64,000 bases of DNA. Source: Rhypophila decipiens (lineage: Eukaryota; Ascomycota; Sordariomycetes; Sordariales; Naviculisporaceae). Positions 41,954 to 52,262 of the stretch are shown piece by piece (within the stretch, counting starts at the first letter, position 1; each line of letters opens with the position of its first letter). The notes under the pieces are model-generated. The model was not told the DNA's origin, ran no database searches, and worked only from the letters and a program-made list of their open reading frames with translations. The stretch spans positions 62,001-126,000 of the forward strand of contig MU858109.1 in the NCBI GenBank assembly GCA_033297075.1, read 5' to 3'. Both the position numbers and the translations under genes were made by a program.

Positions 41954-43696
41954 ATTTCAGATTCGAAGGCCTATCACACATTTGATCATGTTAGCTACCG
42001 ATAAACTTTTATTTCGGAAACACGCAAAGGAGTGGTACGGAATCAAAACGAAGAGAACTTACAAGACCAAGAAATGCAAGCTACCAACAAGCAATACCGG
42101 GAAGCGCAGACTAACGGGCGAAGAGAATAAGGCGCAAAAAACACCGAGAGAAGAGGTCGAGAATCGTTGAGAGTTTAAGCTATACCCCCTATAAAGTGTC
42201 AACAAACGAATACCGTAGATGCTGAAGTGTTTGAACAATGAATCAAGACAATGAGAAGCCTTTCCAGACTTTGAAATGAGTCTCAGCCGATCACTTACTT
42301 TGTTTTCCACGACGAGGCGGGATACGAGAGCTGTGCGCGTGACAGAAGACAAGGCAGAGGGTATGGGTAAATCTAAGTCGCCATTACCTGCCAGCCTGTA
42401 CCGAGCAATGAACTTCAAAGGGAAAACAGAACAGAAAAGACGTATAGACGGAAAGTAACGAGCAGACTAATCAATCACCAGGGTATCGAACCCTTCGGGT
42501 ACAAGTAGTTGGATGATACTGAGGATCTGGCCAGAGCTTGCCTGGGGACGAGACGTCAAGGGCGATACTTACTGTTTGCGCTGGGCTTCTGGTGGTGGAA
42601 AGGAAAAGGACGAGTTCAGAATGAGATCTCGTAGACCATAAACACCAGACTGGGGGGGAGACGCGCAGGACAGAGGGGTAGCTCTTCGTGCAGCACTCAG
42701 GAGCTTTGGCCACAGAGCTCCCTGTATTGAACTGCTATGGACGATGGTATTTTCGTTACAATTACACGTGGTACACGACGAGAGGTTTGAAAGAAGAGAT
42801 GGAAACAAATCAAGGCGATGGAGGTTAAATGATTGAACAGCAGTCAGGCTACGAAGGGCAACGGGATTGGAAACCGACCATCACAACTGGGGAGCAGTTA
42901 CCCATAACCCTCATGACACCGTAGATACAAACAAAACAAGCTCTGAGAATGCAGTTCGATTGCCCCAAAACATTGAGACAACTTGTTGAATATGTTATGC
43001 CAAGCCAGTATCGTACGTAGATCAGTCACTTTGTCCCGGCCATATGAGGCAAGAGTCAGCGAACGGCACAAGAAGTACCGCAAAGATAAAATAGGGCATC
43101 GCGTTGCTGAACAAACTACCGTGCCACCCGTGAATCGAACCATCATGGTGGTTTTCGCCAACGATCTTTCCGGCAGCACTGGCAGACCTTGAGCCACTCA
43201 AGCTGAGTGAGATGGTACCTACCTGTTTTGCTTGCTGATTCTTGGCCCGTTTTCCTCGACGTCAGCTCCAGTCTGCTCTGTTCAAAGTTTCGGTCTTGAC
43301 CCAAGCCGTGTCACGGGTGACGGCTACTCGGGCAATCACTTTCAAAGCTCGAACAACCCACTGCCGTAGCAAACCGAAGCCCAGAGCCTCTTTGGTGGTT
43401 CTTGCAGTATACTCGCGTGATGTTTCTGTCAGAGGATGCCGAAGTCAGCTTGTTCTGCTGGACTAAAAAAGTCCCGACGCAGAGCCACTTGTGAGGTGAA
43501 ATTAGAGATAAAGCAGTTGGAACGGGGCTGATGTCCATTTTCGATGTCTTGGGATGGCGTTATCCGCCAGGTGTCGAAAAGAAAAAGAAAAAGGAGGGGA
43601 GGGGGGGGATTGGGAAAGGAAAATCATGTGTAAGAAAAGAGAAAAAGAAAAGAAAAGAGAAAAAGAAAAGAAAAGAGACCATAGAAAATATTCGCT
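41954..43696. other. Intergenic, repeat-like, no gene recognised
   Basis: About 1.7 kb upstream of the short CCHC gene. It has no sustained coding region. The right end (43576-43680) is a purine-rich GAAAAG microsatellite with a G run. A T-arm-like GGTTCGATACC occurs on the minus strand near 42483, but without a matching D arm. Confidence 0.4.
43576..43680 (+). repeat. Purine-rich (GAAAAG)n microsatellite with G run
   Basis: An almost pure A/G strand: GAAAAAGAAAAAGG, then a GGGGAGGGGGGG run, then repeated AAAAGAGAAAAAGAAAAG units up to 43680. It lies directly downstream (minus strand) of the tRNA-like element, so its T-rich complement would provide multiple Pol III stops. Confidence 0.8.
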
Positions 43697-43697
43697 T

Positions 43698-43867
43698 TTG
43701 CACCTCGGATTCGAACCAAGGAGCTGAAACACCCAGGGGAAACGCTCCTCGAAAACGTACTTGCTCTTCGAAAATATGGTGCCATAAGGCCGGGTTGAAG
43801 TGAGAGCTTTCTTCTTTCATTGCGGTCAGCCTTTCGGTGCCCGTGTTACCAACTACACCATGCAGCC
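43698..43867 (-). ncRNA. tRNA-derived Pol III-type element, copy 1
   Basis: Read on the minus strand, GGCTGCATGGTGTAGTTGG begins a tRNA-like 5' half: a D arm with GTGT/ACAC pairing and an A-box-like TGGTGTAGTTGG. The 3' part has a perfect B box, GGTTCGAATCC, in a T arm (CTTGG/CCGAG), then GTGCA able to pair with the start. About 100 nt lie between the arms instead of a normal anticodon arm; this core is shared with copy 2 at 47330 (AACCCGGCCTTATGGCAC; GCTC...GAGC pairing). Downstream are TTTT runs, and upstream TATAAAA (43887-43893). It could be a SINE-like element, a structured RNA gene, or a tRNA with a large insertion. No amino-acid identity can be given. Confidence 0.6.
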
Positions 43868-45362
43868 ATGAAATTTTACTGGTCTGTTTTATATTGAGAT
43901 TGGAATTCTTCCTGGCTTTCCTGATTATATAACGGGTGCCGGGAGGGGTACGACTGAAGAGGCCGAGGGATGACATTTCGTCTGAAGTTTTCAAGGGAGA
44001 TGCTCTTTCTTTTGTCTGGTTCAATCTGACAAACAGAAAGATCCACAACGGTTATTATATTTACACGTGATTAATTCGTTTTTTCCGCGTTTGTTGTTGA
44101 AATGGTTTTGGGCACCCCATCCGTCGCTGCACACCTGCAATTCGCTGAGCATGCGGAAATGCACTGGGACTTGCCTCCTATCTTCCGCCAGCATCAGCTA
44201 GAAAGATGATGAACGTAGTATTTGTTCTGCTATAGCTGGTCGGATGCGGATCGAGCCCATCGCCGGTGTGAAAGATTGAGGCCGTTCCTTTTGGACAAGC
44301 TATGAGGTTCTAAAATGTTCGCTCATGACTCTTAGCAGCAGACCTTTTGTGGAGCCGCCACCAAATTTCGACATCTGCACACTCTCTAAGAGAAGTCCGG
44401 GCTGAGGATCTTCTTCGTCAGGCACAGAGCAGTGTACATGGACATTGCAGCCTCTAGCTCAGCTCTGAAAGTCGATATTTGGCGTACTCGGGTGACAGAG
44501 ATTGTGACAGTGCTGGTTATGTCTGCATTGCTTCTATATGTTCCTCTAACTTCAACTTCTAACGCTTTGCGTCTTTCTCTTTTACACGTACTTTTAGTCT
44601 TCTCCGTCGGGCATCTCGCAGAATAAGAAAGGGGCATAATTAGGTAGGAAAGAAACGGCCCATTCTATTCATTGGATCGGCATACGGGATATGCGCCAGA
44701 GCCGGTCCCGCACATACTTGCCGTGTTTTCTACATTGGATTCTCACCGAGCCCTGAAATCATGCATGCGTGGACCTGCGTGCAGCCTATGGTGCCTCAAG
44801 CTGGAGGGGGTGTGTGTGTCTGTGTGCCTCAGCCGAAGTGGTGTGGCATCCTGTATTTGCAAGCGCACCAGTCAATTTACAGCATGCCGCCCAGTGAATG
44901 GTTCACCGATTCCACACTCCTGCAGCAACTGCTTGGACTATTCTCCTGCCACCCACGGACCCACATGCGACAGCCACCCTCCAACCCTCCATTGAACCCT
45001 TAGCTGCCTGTTTGGTGCACCGGCCGGTATTTCCTGTCGGGGTCTCTGCCCACCTTACGGGTGCGTACCTGGCCGTTTGTGGGGAGCAGCAAGCGTTCAT
45101 ATAAGCATAAATAGGACCCTTAGAGCCCCACATACTGTGTTACATCCATGGAATTCAGTTATATAGGAATTCAGCGATTGCAGCCGTCTTCCAGGATCCT
45201 GGATAACCCTCCCGTCCCTTGTCCCATTGTTGTTTCCAGCAGCCAGGTTCTGCGTTTTGTCCTCACCATTTCCGCTTGCTGTTGCAACCTGGCGCTTCCA
45301 AGCCCCAGTTCGATCTTTGCTTGAAGTTCTCAACGGTGAGGGCATCGCGGAAAAGGAAAACA
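43868..45362. other. Intergenic, no gene recognised
   Basis: About 1.5 kb. The last 250 bp is the leader region of the PTH11-like receptor gene. A short (GT)n run lies near 44811. Nothing else recognised. Confidence 0.4.
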
Positions 45363-46944
45363 ATGTCCGGGACTGCCCTGTCCGCCGAAGACATCGCCAA
45401 GCTTCCCCATGACGACCGCGGCCCGGCTATCCTAGTCTCGCATTGGATCCTAACAGCAGCCGCGACTTTATTCCTTGGCCTTCGAGTCTACTGCAAGAGG
45501 TCGACGAGCCGGCAATTATGGTGGGATGACTGGATCCTGATAGCTTCCTGGGTGCGATATCCTGCAAGTCCTGCCCCTTATTGGCCTGTGCCAAAGACTA
45601 ACTTGGACCCCAAAACAGTTGACGATAATCGCGACCGACATCCTGACAACAATCCTAGTCTTCGAGTTCAAGCTCGGGAAACATAGCTGGGACCTGGAAG
45701 TGTCGCCCGTTAACTTTGCCAAATTCATCATCCTGCTGAGCGCGCGCGCGAGCTTCACCCTGACAGCACTGGGGTGGACCAAGACCGCCTTTGCCATAAC
45801 ACTCCTGCGATTGACGGAGGGGATCACAAGGACGTTTGTCTGGTTCATCATTATCTCATTGAATGTCACGACCATCATCAGCGGGCTTGTCCCCTGGATC
45901 CAGTGCAGCCCGCTTGAGAAGACGTGGGATCCCATGACGCGGGAGGGACAGTGTTGGGCCCCCAAGGTTGGAACCAAGATTTGGATTGGAATGGGAGGTA
46001 CGTCTCCGTTTCCGAGGGCAAGCTCTTGCTTTTCTGAACACTGACCGACATGATCCCATTCTGACAGCCTACTCGGCCTTGATGGACTTTACTCTCGCTA
46101 TCCTACCATGGACATTCTTATACCACCTGTCACTGAGAAAAAAGGAAAAGCTTGGTATCCTGGTGGCGATGAGCATGGGTGTCATGTAAGCATGGAGCTT
46201 GAACCCGAGCCCCCGACACTCCGCACAGGAAGCTGATGGCATTTTCATCATTATAGCGCAGGAGGAGTAGCGATAGCCAAGTACGTCCATCTGAGGGTCC
46301 ACGTCTCCTTGATCCACCTCATCTGTGTGATACGCTTAGCTTGCTGATTCCCGGGTCCATGAATGCAGATGCGCGAAACTCCCCCAGCTCGGGTCTGGAG
46401 ACTCATGTACGTTACTCCAATTTTCTCCCAGGGACAGAACCCAAGATTTTCACAGCTGACACAAACACGCGCAGACAACGAGGTTGAACTCTACATCTGG
46501 GATATTACCGAATCCAGCGTGACCATGATGGCCGCGTGCATCCCGACCCTGCGAGTCCTCCTCCAAGCAAAGACGAAATCCGATCTACGAGGCTCAGGCT
46601 CGGGTACTACTTCGGGCGACACATCCCAGACATACAGCTTGTCTCCGGTATCACGTCCTCGATTTCCTCCCTCAGCTCACATACGCTCCGAGACAGACTA
46701 TGACCAGAGAGCCGCGGGCTTTATGCTCACGAGCACCTACGAGTCGAGTAGTTCCAAAGCAACGCCCGTCTTCAACACAATGGCCAGGACTCGAAAATTC
46801 TCAAGACATGGAAACGGAAATGACGAAGAGCAACAAGAGCATATGGACAACTACTTTGACCTCCATCCGTCGCCGCAGAGAACAGGGAGCTCAGAGCCGG
46901 TATTGGCTGGGATGCGGACGAGGTATGAGTATCCTTCCAACTAG
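45363..46944 (+). CDS. PTH11-like seven-transmembrane receptor (fungal rhodopsin-domain family)
   Basis: Six exons: 45363-45551, 45619-45997, 46068-46185, 46257-46280, 46369-46406, 46475-46944; 405 residues in one frame. Exon 4 has only 24 nt. Donors are GTGCGA, GTACGT, GTAAGC, GTACGT and GTACGT. Family marks: RVYCKRSTSRQLWWDDW after the first helix, KTAFAITLLRLTEG, SLNVTTIISGLVPWIQCSPLEKTWDP, Cys-Trp before WIGMG, YSALMDFTLAILPW, then YNEVELYIWDITESSVTMMAACIPTLR in the last helix. A long Ser-rich cytosolic tail follows. Such receptors sit in the plasma membrane; some sense surface or host cues. The N-terminus lacks a CFEM domain. The ligand is unknown. Confidence 0.85.
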
Positions 46945-47329
46945 CTGGCCGAGAAGTGTAAGCATCACTCACACCTTTATTTCTGATTCGCCACATTATC
47001 ACGTCAAGCAAATCCCATACTGACCGGATCAATACCTCTGTTGTAATTAGCGTAAGCTCATATTATTCGCTCAGATAGTCAGATTCAGTATCTCAGAACA
47101 AAAACAAGCTTCAACCTAAACGGAAAACGGTAGCTCCACCAGAGGTCCCACTGCAGCCTTGTGTTCCCAATTACTATAACGACACTTAATTTAAGAGCAG
47201 ACCAAATCTACTCCGCCGCCCAGTCCCAGCTATTTTAAGACAGCAGTCTAAGGTAGTCATATATTCTCTAATGCCAAATAAAAGGCAAACACAAAAAAGA
47301 AAAATCGGGCCAAGAAACGAAATAACCAC
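46945..47329. other. Intergenic
   Basis: 3' flank of the receptor gene and A/T-rich DNA that would form the T-rich 3' side of the minus-strand tRNA-like element. Confidence 0.4.
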
Positions 47330-47501
47330 TGCTGCACCCTGGATTCGAACTAGGGGGTTGAAACACCCAAACACGGAGCGCCCTTACCGTAATTGCTCTC
47401 CGAGAAATAAGTGCCATAAGGCCGGGTTGAAAGTGGGAGCTTTCCAGAATTCAGGGGTACCCGCGAGGCGGTGCCCGTGTTGCCAATTACACCATGTGGC
47501 C
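47330..47501 (-). ncRNA. tRNA-derived Pol III-type element, copy 2
   Basis: The second copy, in the same orientation, about 3.6 kb from copy 1. On the minus strand: GCCACATGGTGTAATTGGC (A box and D arm), the shared core (GGGCACCG; AACCCGGCCTTATGGCAC; GAGAGCAA; GGGTGTTTCA), then AGTTCGAATCC and GTGCAGC. Taken together the copies suggest an ancestral acceptor stem GCTGCAT/GTGCAGC: copy 1 keeps the 5' half and copy 2 the 3' half. Runs of five and six T follow (47300-47304, 47293-47298 on the complement), and TATATAAT lies upstream (47545-47552). Sequence outside the element is unrelated to copy 1. Confidence 0.6.
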
Positions 47502-48003
47502 GTGGAAATTCTGATTCAGGGCGATAGATTGACCCTTGTGCGTCATTATATACTCAGTTTGTGCGTGTGGGTAGGTGGCTGCCTGGTCTGGGGACGTCAA
47601 ATTTCGTCACAAGATTCAGTGTTGAGATGACAATTGAATATTTCCAGGCCAGCTCACCAGCGGCGATGGATCCACAAATTTTACACGGACTGATCTTGAC
47701 AACTGTAGGGAGCACTCGCCGCTGGATTTCTTACAGTGGCTAGAATAGATGTCTTCAGTAACGGGGATGGATGCTTAACTGGCAAGAATAAATGCTGTGA
47801 CTGTGCTGGAGTGATATCCCTCAACTGCCAGTGTCTAGAATAGTTTGCTCATAATAATTCAATTCAAAGGACGGCGCACTGGGTATCGATCACTGATGCT
47901 CGGGTAGTTCCATTATTTGGGGAGCATGACCAGAAAGGTCATGTACTGCCAACCGTAGCCAAAACAACCAAAGCTGCCCAGAACGGACTATCCAGATAAC
48001 CGC
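47502..48003. other. Intergenic with minisatellite
   Basis: Upstream region of the tRNA-like element, then minisatellite locus 3, then 3' flank of the next gene. Confidence 0.4.
47727..47845 (+). repeat. Minisatellite locus 3 (degenerate 21-22 bp unit)
   Basis: About five units, for example GTGGCTAGAATAGATGTCTT and CTGGCAAGAATAAATGCTGT, spaced 21-23 bp, same orientation as loci 2 and 4. It lies between the tRNA-like element and the 3' end of the gene at 48004. Confidence 0.65.
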
Positions 48004-48789
48004 CTAGCCCTTGTTCATGTTGGCATATGCGTCGATCAAGGTGGCGGAGGAGGACGAGCCTGAGGATCCATCTCCGACCTCGGGCTCCCGCTTTCCCTCA
48101 CCAGAAGGTGGAACCTCTTCCTTCACGAGCACCCAGCCCATTCCATCAAACTCGTCGGCCTGTCCTCTCTTGCTTTGGGCCCCATCGGCAGGCTCATAAC
48201 CAGGTTGGAAGCTCCTCCGGCCGCGAAAGACCAATACATTGCCAGGTCCAAGCTGATAATGGTTGTCTCCCTGATTCAAGCTGTATTCTCCGCCGTCGTC
48301 GAATATCTGAAATTCCCACCCAGTGGTGTCCAGCCCATGCTCGACGAGGGCGTCCCCGGACAGGTAATCTTGCAGTCGATCCCGGTCGATTGTGATAGTG
48401 GCGACTCCGTTGTGGTCATGAGTCAGCGGGGCTGTTTCGGTGCCATGGCCCAGGCAGAGCGTGTCCCCGAAACCGTAGATGCTGGTCTGTGGTCTGTTGC
48501 AGCCCCCGCTGTAGGTCAGGTTGCGGGGGACGTCGTTGTCGGGGTGGCAGTCGGGCATTCGGATGCCGGCGACAATGATCTCGCTGATGCCGTTTGTGGT
48601 CGCTTGAGGGAGGAAGATGTGCTTCTTGGGGAGGACAGGCAAGACGTCGTCCTCGTCTTCGTCCTCACTGCCGCTGGTGCTGGGCGATGGGTCCTTGTAG
48701 GTGGCGGGCCACTTTTGTCGGTTGATTATTTTGATTCTGGGCCGTTTATGGATGGTTGTAGGGTTATTAAATGAGGGAGGAGGTGTCAT
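48004..48789 (-). CDS. Hypothetical protein with acidic N-terminal linker
   Basis: Single exon, 261 residues from the ATG at 48789 (the upstream frame begins only at GTG). The N-terminus is basic (HKRPRIKIINRQKW), then a Ser/Asp/Glu stretch (GSEDEDEDD). A central globular-looking part has a Cys-containing segment MPDCHPDNDVPRNLTYSGGC and GFGDTLCLGHG. A strand-rich end follows (WEFQIFDDGGEY, QLGPGNVLVFRGRRSF, GMGWVLVKEEVPP) and a Ser-rich tail. No signal peptide and no family recognised. Coding character is supported by length and uniform codon use. Downstream lies a minisatellite. Confidence 0.6.
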   Translation of the reverse strand: MTPPPSFNNPTTIHKRPRIKIINRQKWPATYKDPSPSTSGSEDEDEDDVLPVLPKKHIFLPQATTNGISEIIVAGIRMPDCHPDNDVPRNLTYSGGCNRPQTSIYGFGDTLCLGHGTETAPLTHDHNGVATITIDRDRLQDYLSGDALVEHGLDTTGWEFQIFDDGGEYSLNQGDNHYQLGPGNVLVFRGRRSFQPGYEPADGAQSKRGQADEFDGMGWVLVKEEVPPSGEGKREPEVGDGSSGSSSSATLIDAYANMNKG

Positions 48790-51249
48790 GGTGCTGGTTG
48801 GTAGCAGCCTCGCAGCCACGAGCCGAGGTCTTGGAATTTCTTTATTTGGAATTGGTCAGCTAGTCAAGCCATATCATCTGGTACAGGGGGACCGAATGAT
48901 CGATTCTGCTAATGGGTCGACGGGTGGAAATTGAGAGCAACCTACCGAGATTGTCAGGCTCGCCAGTAATTTAATGTCAAAGACACCTAGATAATGCTGC
49001 AATAATACCCAAATCATGTCTTTTTGAAATCAAGAATAATGTTTAGTGGCTGCCGAGTAAATGAAAGCTCTGAATAGTGCTGGACCTACGAAAAAGCAAA
49101 TGACTGCTCACTGCGGTTGTTGCGAACGCGAAGGTGTGTGCAAGGACAGAAATTTGGCAAAGGAGGGGCAAGGACAAAGTGTTGTTTGGATCAAACGGTA
49201 GCTGTGGTGACGTGGGAAAGGCCTGGGGGCTTCGGTGGTTTTCCGGCATTAGCAACAATGCTTAAACTGCCAATGATCTTTTCGATCAAATTTCCAAGGA
49301 TAATTATCACCGCCAAGAAAGACAAAGCTCATGATTCATTGTACCATGCAGTCAATGGTTTGTCTTTTGTCTTGTTGAATTCTGGCGTCAGTGCTGGCGG
49401 AACATGTCTTCTACCCCCTTTTTTTCTTTTACTTCTGCCCGACAGAAACTTCGCACTGATATCACGACCCTCACTTAAACTTTTAGGTGGAGGATGGATG
49501 GTTGGACCAAGGGTATATGAGTGGTGGATGGAATATGCAAAATAACGAGGTGGACAATCGAAACTAAGGATGACGAGGAACCACTGCAAAGCAATGTTAG
49601 GCTTAACAAACAACGACATTATTCTTCATGGCGTAGTATGTGTTCAAACGTATCCTGTGCCGCCATTTTGTGATGTCCGGCGCAAAGAGGGAATGAAAGC
49701 ATGAAGAGAGAACCGGGGGTCTTGAAATTTCCGCTCAACGAGGGGCACGCCATAATCCATCCTCCTAGATAGTAAACAGCGGCAAAGTCTTCCGGGTCCG
49801 GATATAGCCACAAAAGATGAGAATGTTACATTACAAGGGGTGCCAGTCACACCACAGTGCCCAGAGGTATCGATATTTGACGATTATCCTCTTGGATACT
49901 ACGGTAGTTGGAAGTACAATGTCGAGTTCAAGATCATTCGGGGCCGTACGGGATGTTCAGATCAGATCCAGGCCGTACTAAGGTGGTCCCTCGAGTTACA
50001 AAGACTCGTTGAGGGAATGTATCAAACGTGGCTCCAGCATTCGCACATACTTTTCACCTAGCCAGGTAGGTTGAGCGCTCATACAGCATTACTTGATGTA
50101 ACAACGTCCTCGCTCACTTCATGATTTTAGCTCAAGACGGACCCAAGTGTTTCCGTAGACTTATTTATACGCATATTTGATGAACGTTTGTTCGAGCCCT
50201 AAATGGTGGTCTAGACATTGTATCATCATATCCAAAAACACAGCCAGTCTGATCAGTTGAAGGCCATTGACACTTCGCGTGATTCCACGACGTCACCAAG
50301 TTGGGACACCGGGCATTGCGAGGCGAGGTACAGCCTGAGAGCAAGAAAGAAAATTCCGCATCATGAAACACACTACCGATCGACCCAAACTGGAGTAACC
50401 GATGGCTTGCAAACAACCGGCTATCAGGACAGGACACGAGAGCAACCACAGTCGCCACAACGACAACTGGGCTAGATAAGATGTCAGCCGTGGGGCTTTG
50501 CATGGGCGCTCGAGAACCACGCATCACCGTTCACATATACCAGCACCAATCTTCTCATACGTCGACACGGCTCTTATAAGGCCAGGGATATACGGTCGGT
50601 TTGACTTTCAGTCGTGTTTTAGTGGATGACCTGAATGGCCTGAATATATTCCCTCACTAGCTTGAAGAGATGCTTTAAATGGCTGGAATAGAAGCTTTGA
50701 TTGTCCAGAGTCAATGCTTTACTGGCTGGAGTAGATGCGCTGACTGGGCGAGAAGACCGCTTTGGGCCGGTGCCTGTATATAATGTAAGGCCGGTTTTCA
50801 TAACAACGCCAGCGGCGATGGCTTCGGTTTTGACCAGTTGAGAATGCAAGGGCAGATAGACAAAAAACAAGAGCAAGGTGAAAAAGGAAATTGTTTGCCC
50901 CAAAATATTAAGATAACAACTAGTACCTAGTCGTCTACACTACTCAAACACCCATACCATACATCACTCAACACTCTCCTAATCGTACAACCCAACGTTA
51001 AACCCAACAACACCCAGGGGTATCAAAGCATAGAATATCCCACACTCCAGTACTCCTCAACAATAACAGTTCAAGGCGCGCGGCCGGAACATGCACCAGC
51101 TCCAAGAACGCCGTCGCCTTGTCAAACAAACGATTGAGCCATCCAACTCATTCTCTCATCTTTTGGACCAGTTGTCCTTATCGCATCGACAAGTCCGTCA
51201 TCGCTACTAGTAGCCTCTCCCCAGTTGATGAGGCCCAACCGCATAAGCC
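48790..51249. other. Intergenic, 2.4 kb, repeat-containing
   Basis: No convincing gene; open frames are short or start without ATG. Minisatellite locus 4 lies at about 50655-50765. The rest is unassigned. Confidence 0.45.
50655..50765 (+). repeat. Minisatellite locus 4 (degenerate 21-22 bp unit)
   Basis: About five units such as ATGGCTGGAATAGAAGCTTT and CTGGCTGGAGTAGATGCGCT, spaced 21-22 bp, same orientation as loci 2 and 3. It lies about 500 bp beyond the 3' end of the CCHC gene at 51250-52262. Confidence 0.65.
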
Positions 51250-52262
51250 TTAGGCGTCCAGCCACCATTTATATGGCTTTCCCTTGCCACAGAAGTCGTT
51301 CAGTCCGTCGTGCGATACAATCTGACCGCAACGACTCCAGATATACACTTGGCATTGGATCACGATCGGCAAGCCCTCTTTCTTGTCGAAACGAGTGAGC
51401 TCAGGCTTGTGGGGCATACCTGTACGCAGTTCCACAAGGTATTAGCACGTAAGAGCATTTCATGGGTGGTGGGAGAAAGGGGGGATCGCGGCAAAGATAC
51501 GCAAGTTGAAAAAGGAGGAAGGAAGTACGAACCCGGGGGATCTACAGGTATTCTTGTGCCACTCTTGGGGAGCTTGCCCTGTTCTCCCTCTCCGTTTCCA
51601 GCGACGTCCTGAACGGGTTCCTTGGAAGGCTTGTCATCGTCTTCTTTCTCTTGCTTTTCAGCATCATCCTCGGCGGCTTTATTGGCCGTCATTTCGTTGT
51701 GCGTGTCTTTGGTGAGATCGCCTTCTCTCTTCTTGCTGCCCTGCGGACCGGAAGCACGCTTCGCTACTGGGAATGAAGCGACAGGGGCGGGCCTCTTTGA
51801 AGGTCCATTCAGGGAGAGACCGGCTCCAGCAGCGGGAGCTGAACTGGCTACAACAGCAGCTGGGCCAGAGTAAGAGGTAGCCTGTGGAGCAGAGACAGTG
51901 CTGGTGGTATCTCTAGATTCAGCGACACCCGCCGAATAAACTCTGTCGCACTCAGCAGCAGCATCCAGGATGATCTGTCGCGCTGTGTCGGAGTTCTGCC
52001 CAACGGCTCGAAGTGTCTCAGCTACACCAGCTATATCCAGACGCCGGAAAAGGGTAAGAATGGCTCGGTTGGTCGGATCTGTGTCTGAACATCGACCATG
52101 GCGGTGACTTGGGCTGCCACAACACCGACAGACAAACTTGTTGCTGGGACAATCTCTCGTAATATGTCCAGGCCTTCCGCAACAATAGCAGTGCAGGTCC
52201 AGACTGGGTCCGTTGCCACCTTCACCAGGGGTACGGCCCACGGAGGAGGTTTTGCGGGACAT
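51250..52262 (-). CDS. Double CCHC zinc-knuckle protein with WSxCG...C module (paralogue)
   Basis: Exons 51533-52262 and 51250-51419, 299 residues, ATG 52262 (the upstream open frame starts at TTG). Intron 51420-51532 (113 nt), donor GTTCGT, acceptor TACAG, splits a glycine codon after base 1. Two zinc knuckles, C25-x2-C28-x4-H33-x4-C38 and C45-x2-C48-x4-H53-x4-C58, are followed by DTDPTNRAI and a helical segment ending ECDRVY. An Ala/Ser/Pro linker with KRPAPVASFP and an E/K-rich region lead to the C-terminal module (C266, IWSRCGQ with C274, NDFCGKGKPYKWW with C287). Knuckle spacing, linker motif, module and intron match the gene at 56498. Probably a nucleic-acid-binding protein; no retroelement gag or pol domain is attached. 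Confidence 0.8.

Noticed and set aside
42475..42500. tRNA T-arm (GGTTCGATACC on the minus strand)
   Set aside because: No D arm, acceptor stem or anticodon arm can be built at the right distance.
50619..50903. 94-codon minus-strand frame
   Set aside because: Starts with TTG and lies over minisatellite locus 4.
51360..51532. Read-through C-terminus of the CCHC gene without the intron
   Set aside because: Splicing at GTTCGT...TACAG gives the module conserved with the gene at 56498; the unspliced tail has no counterpart.
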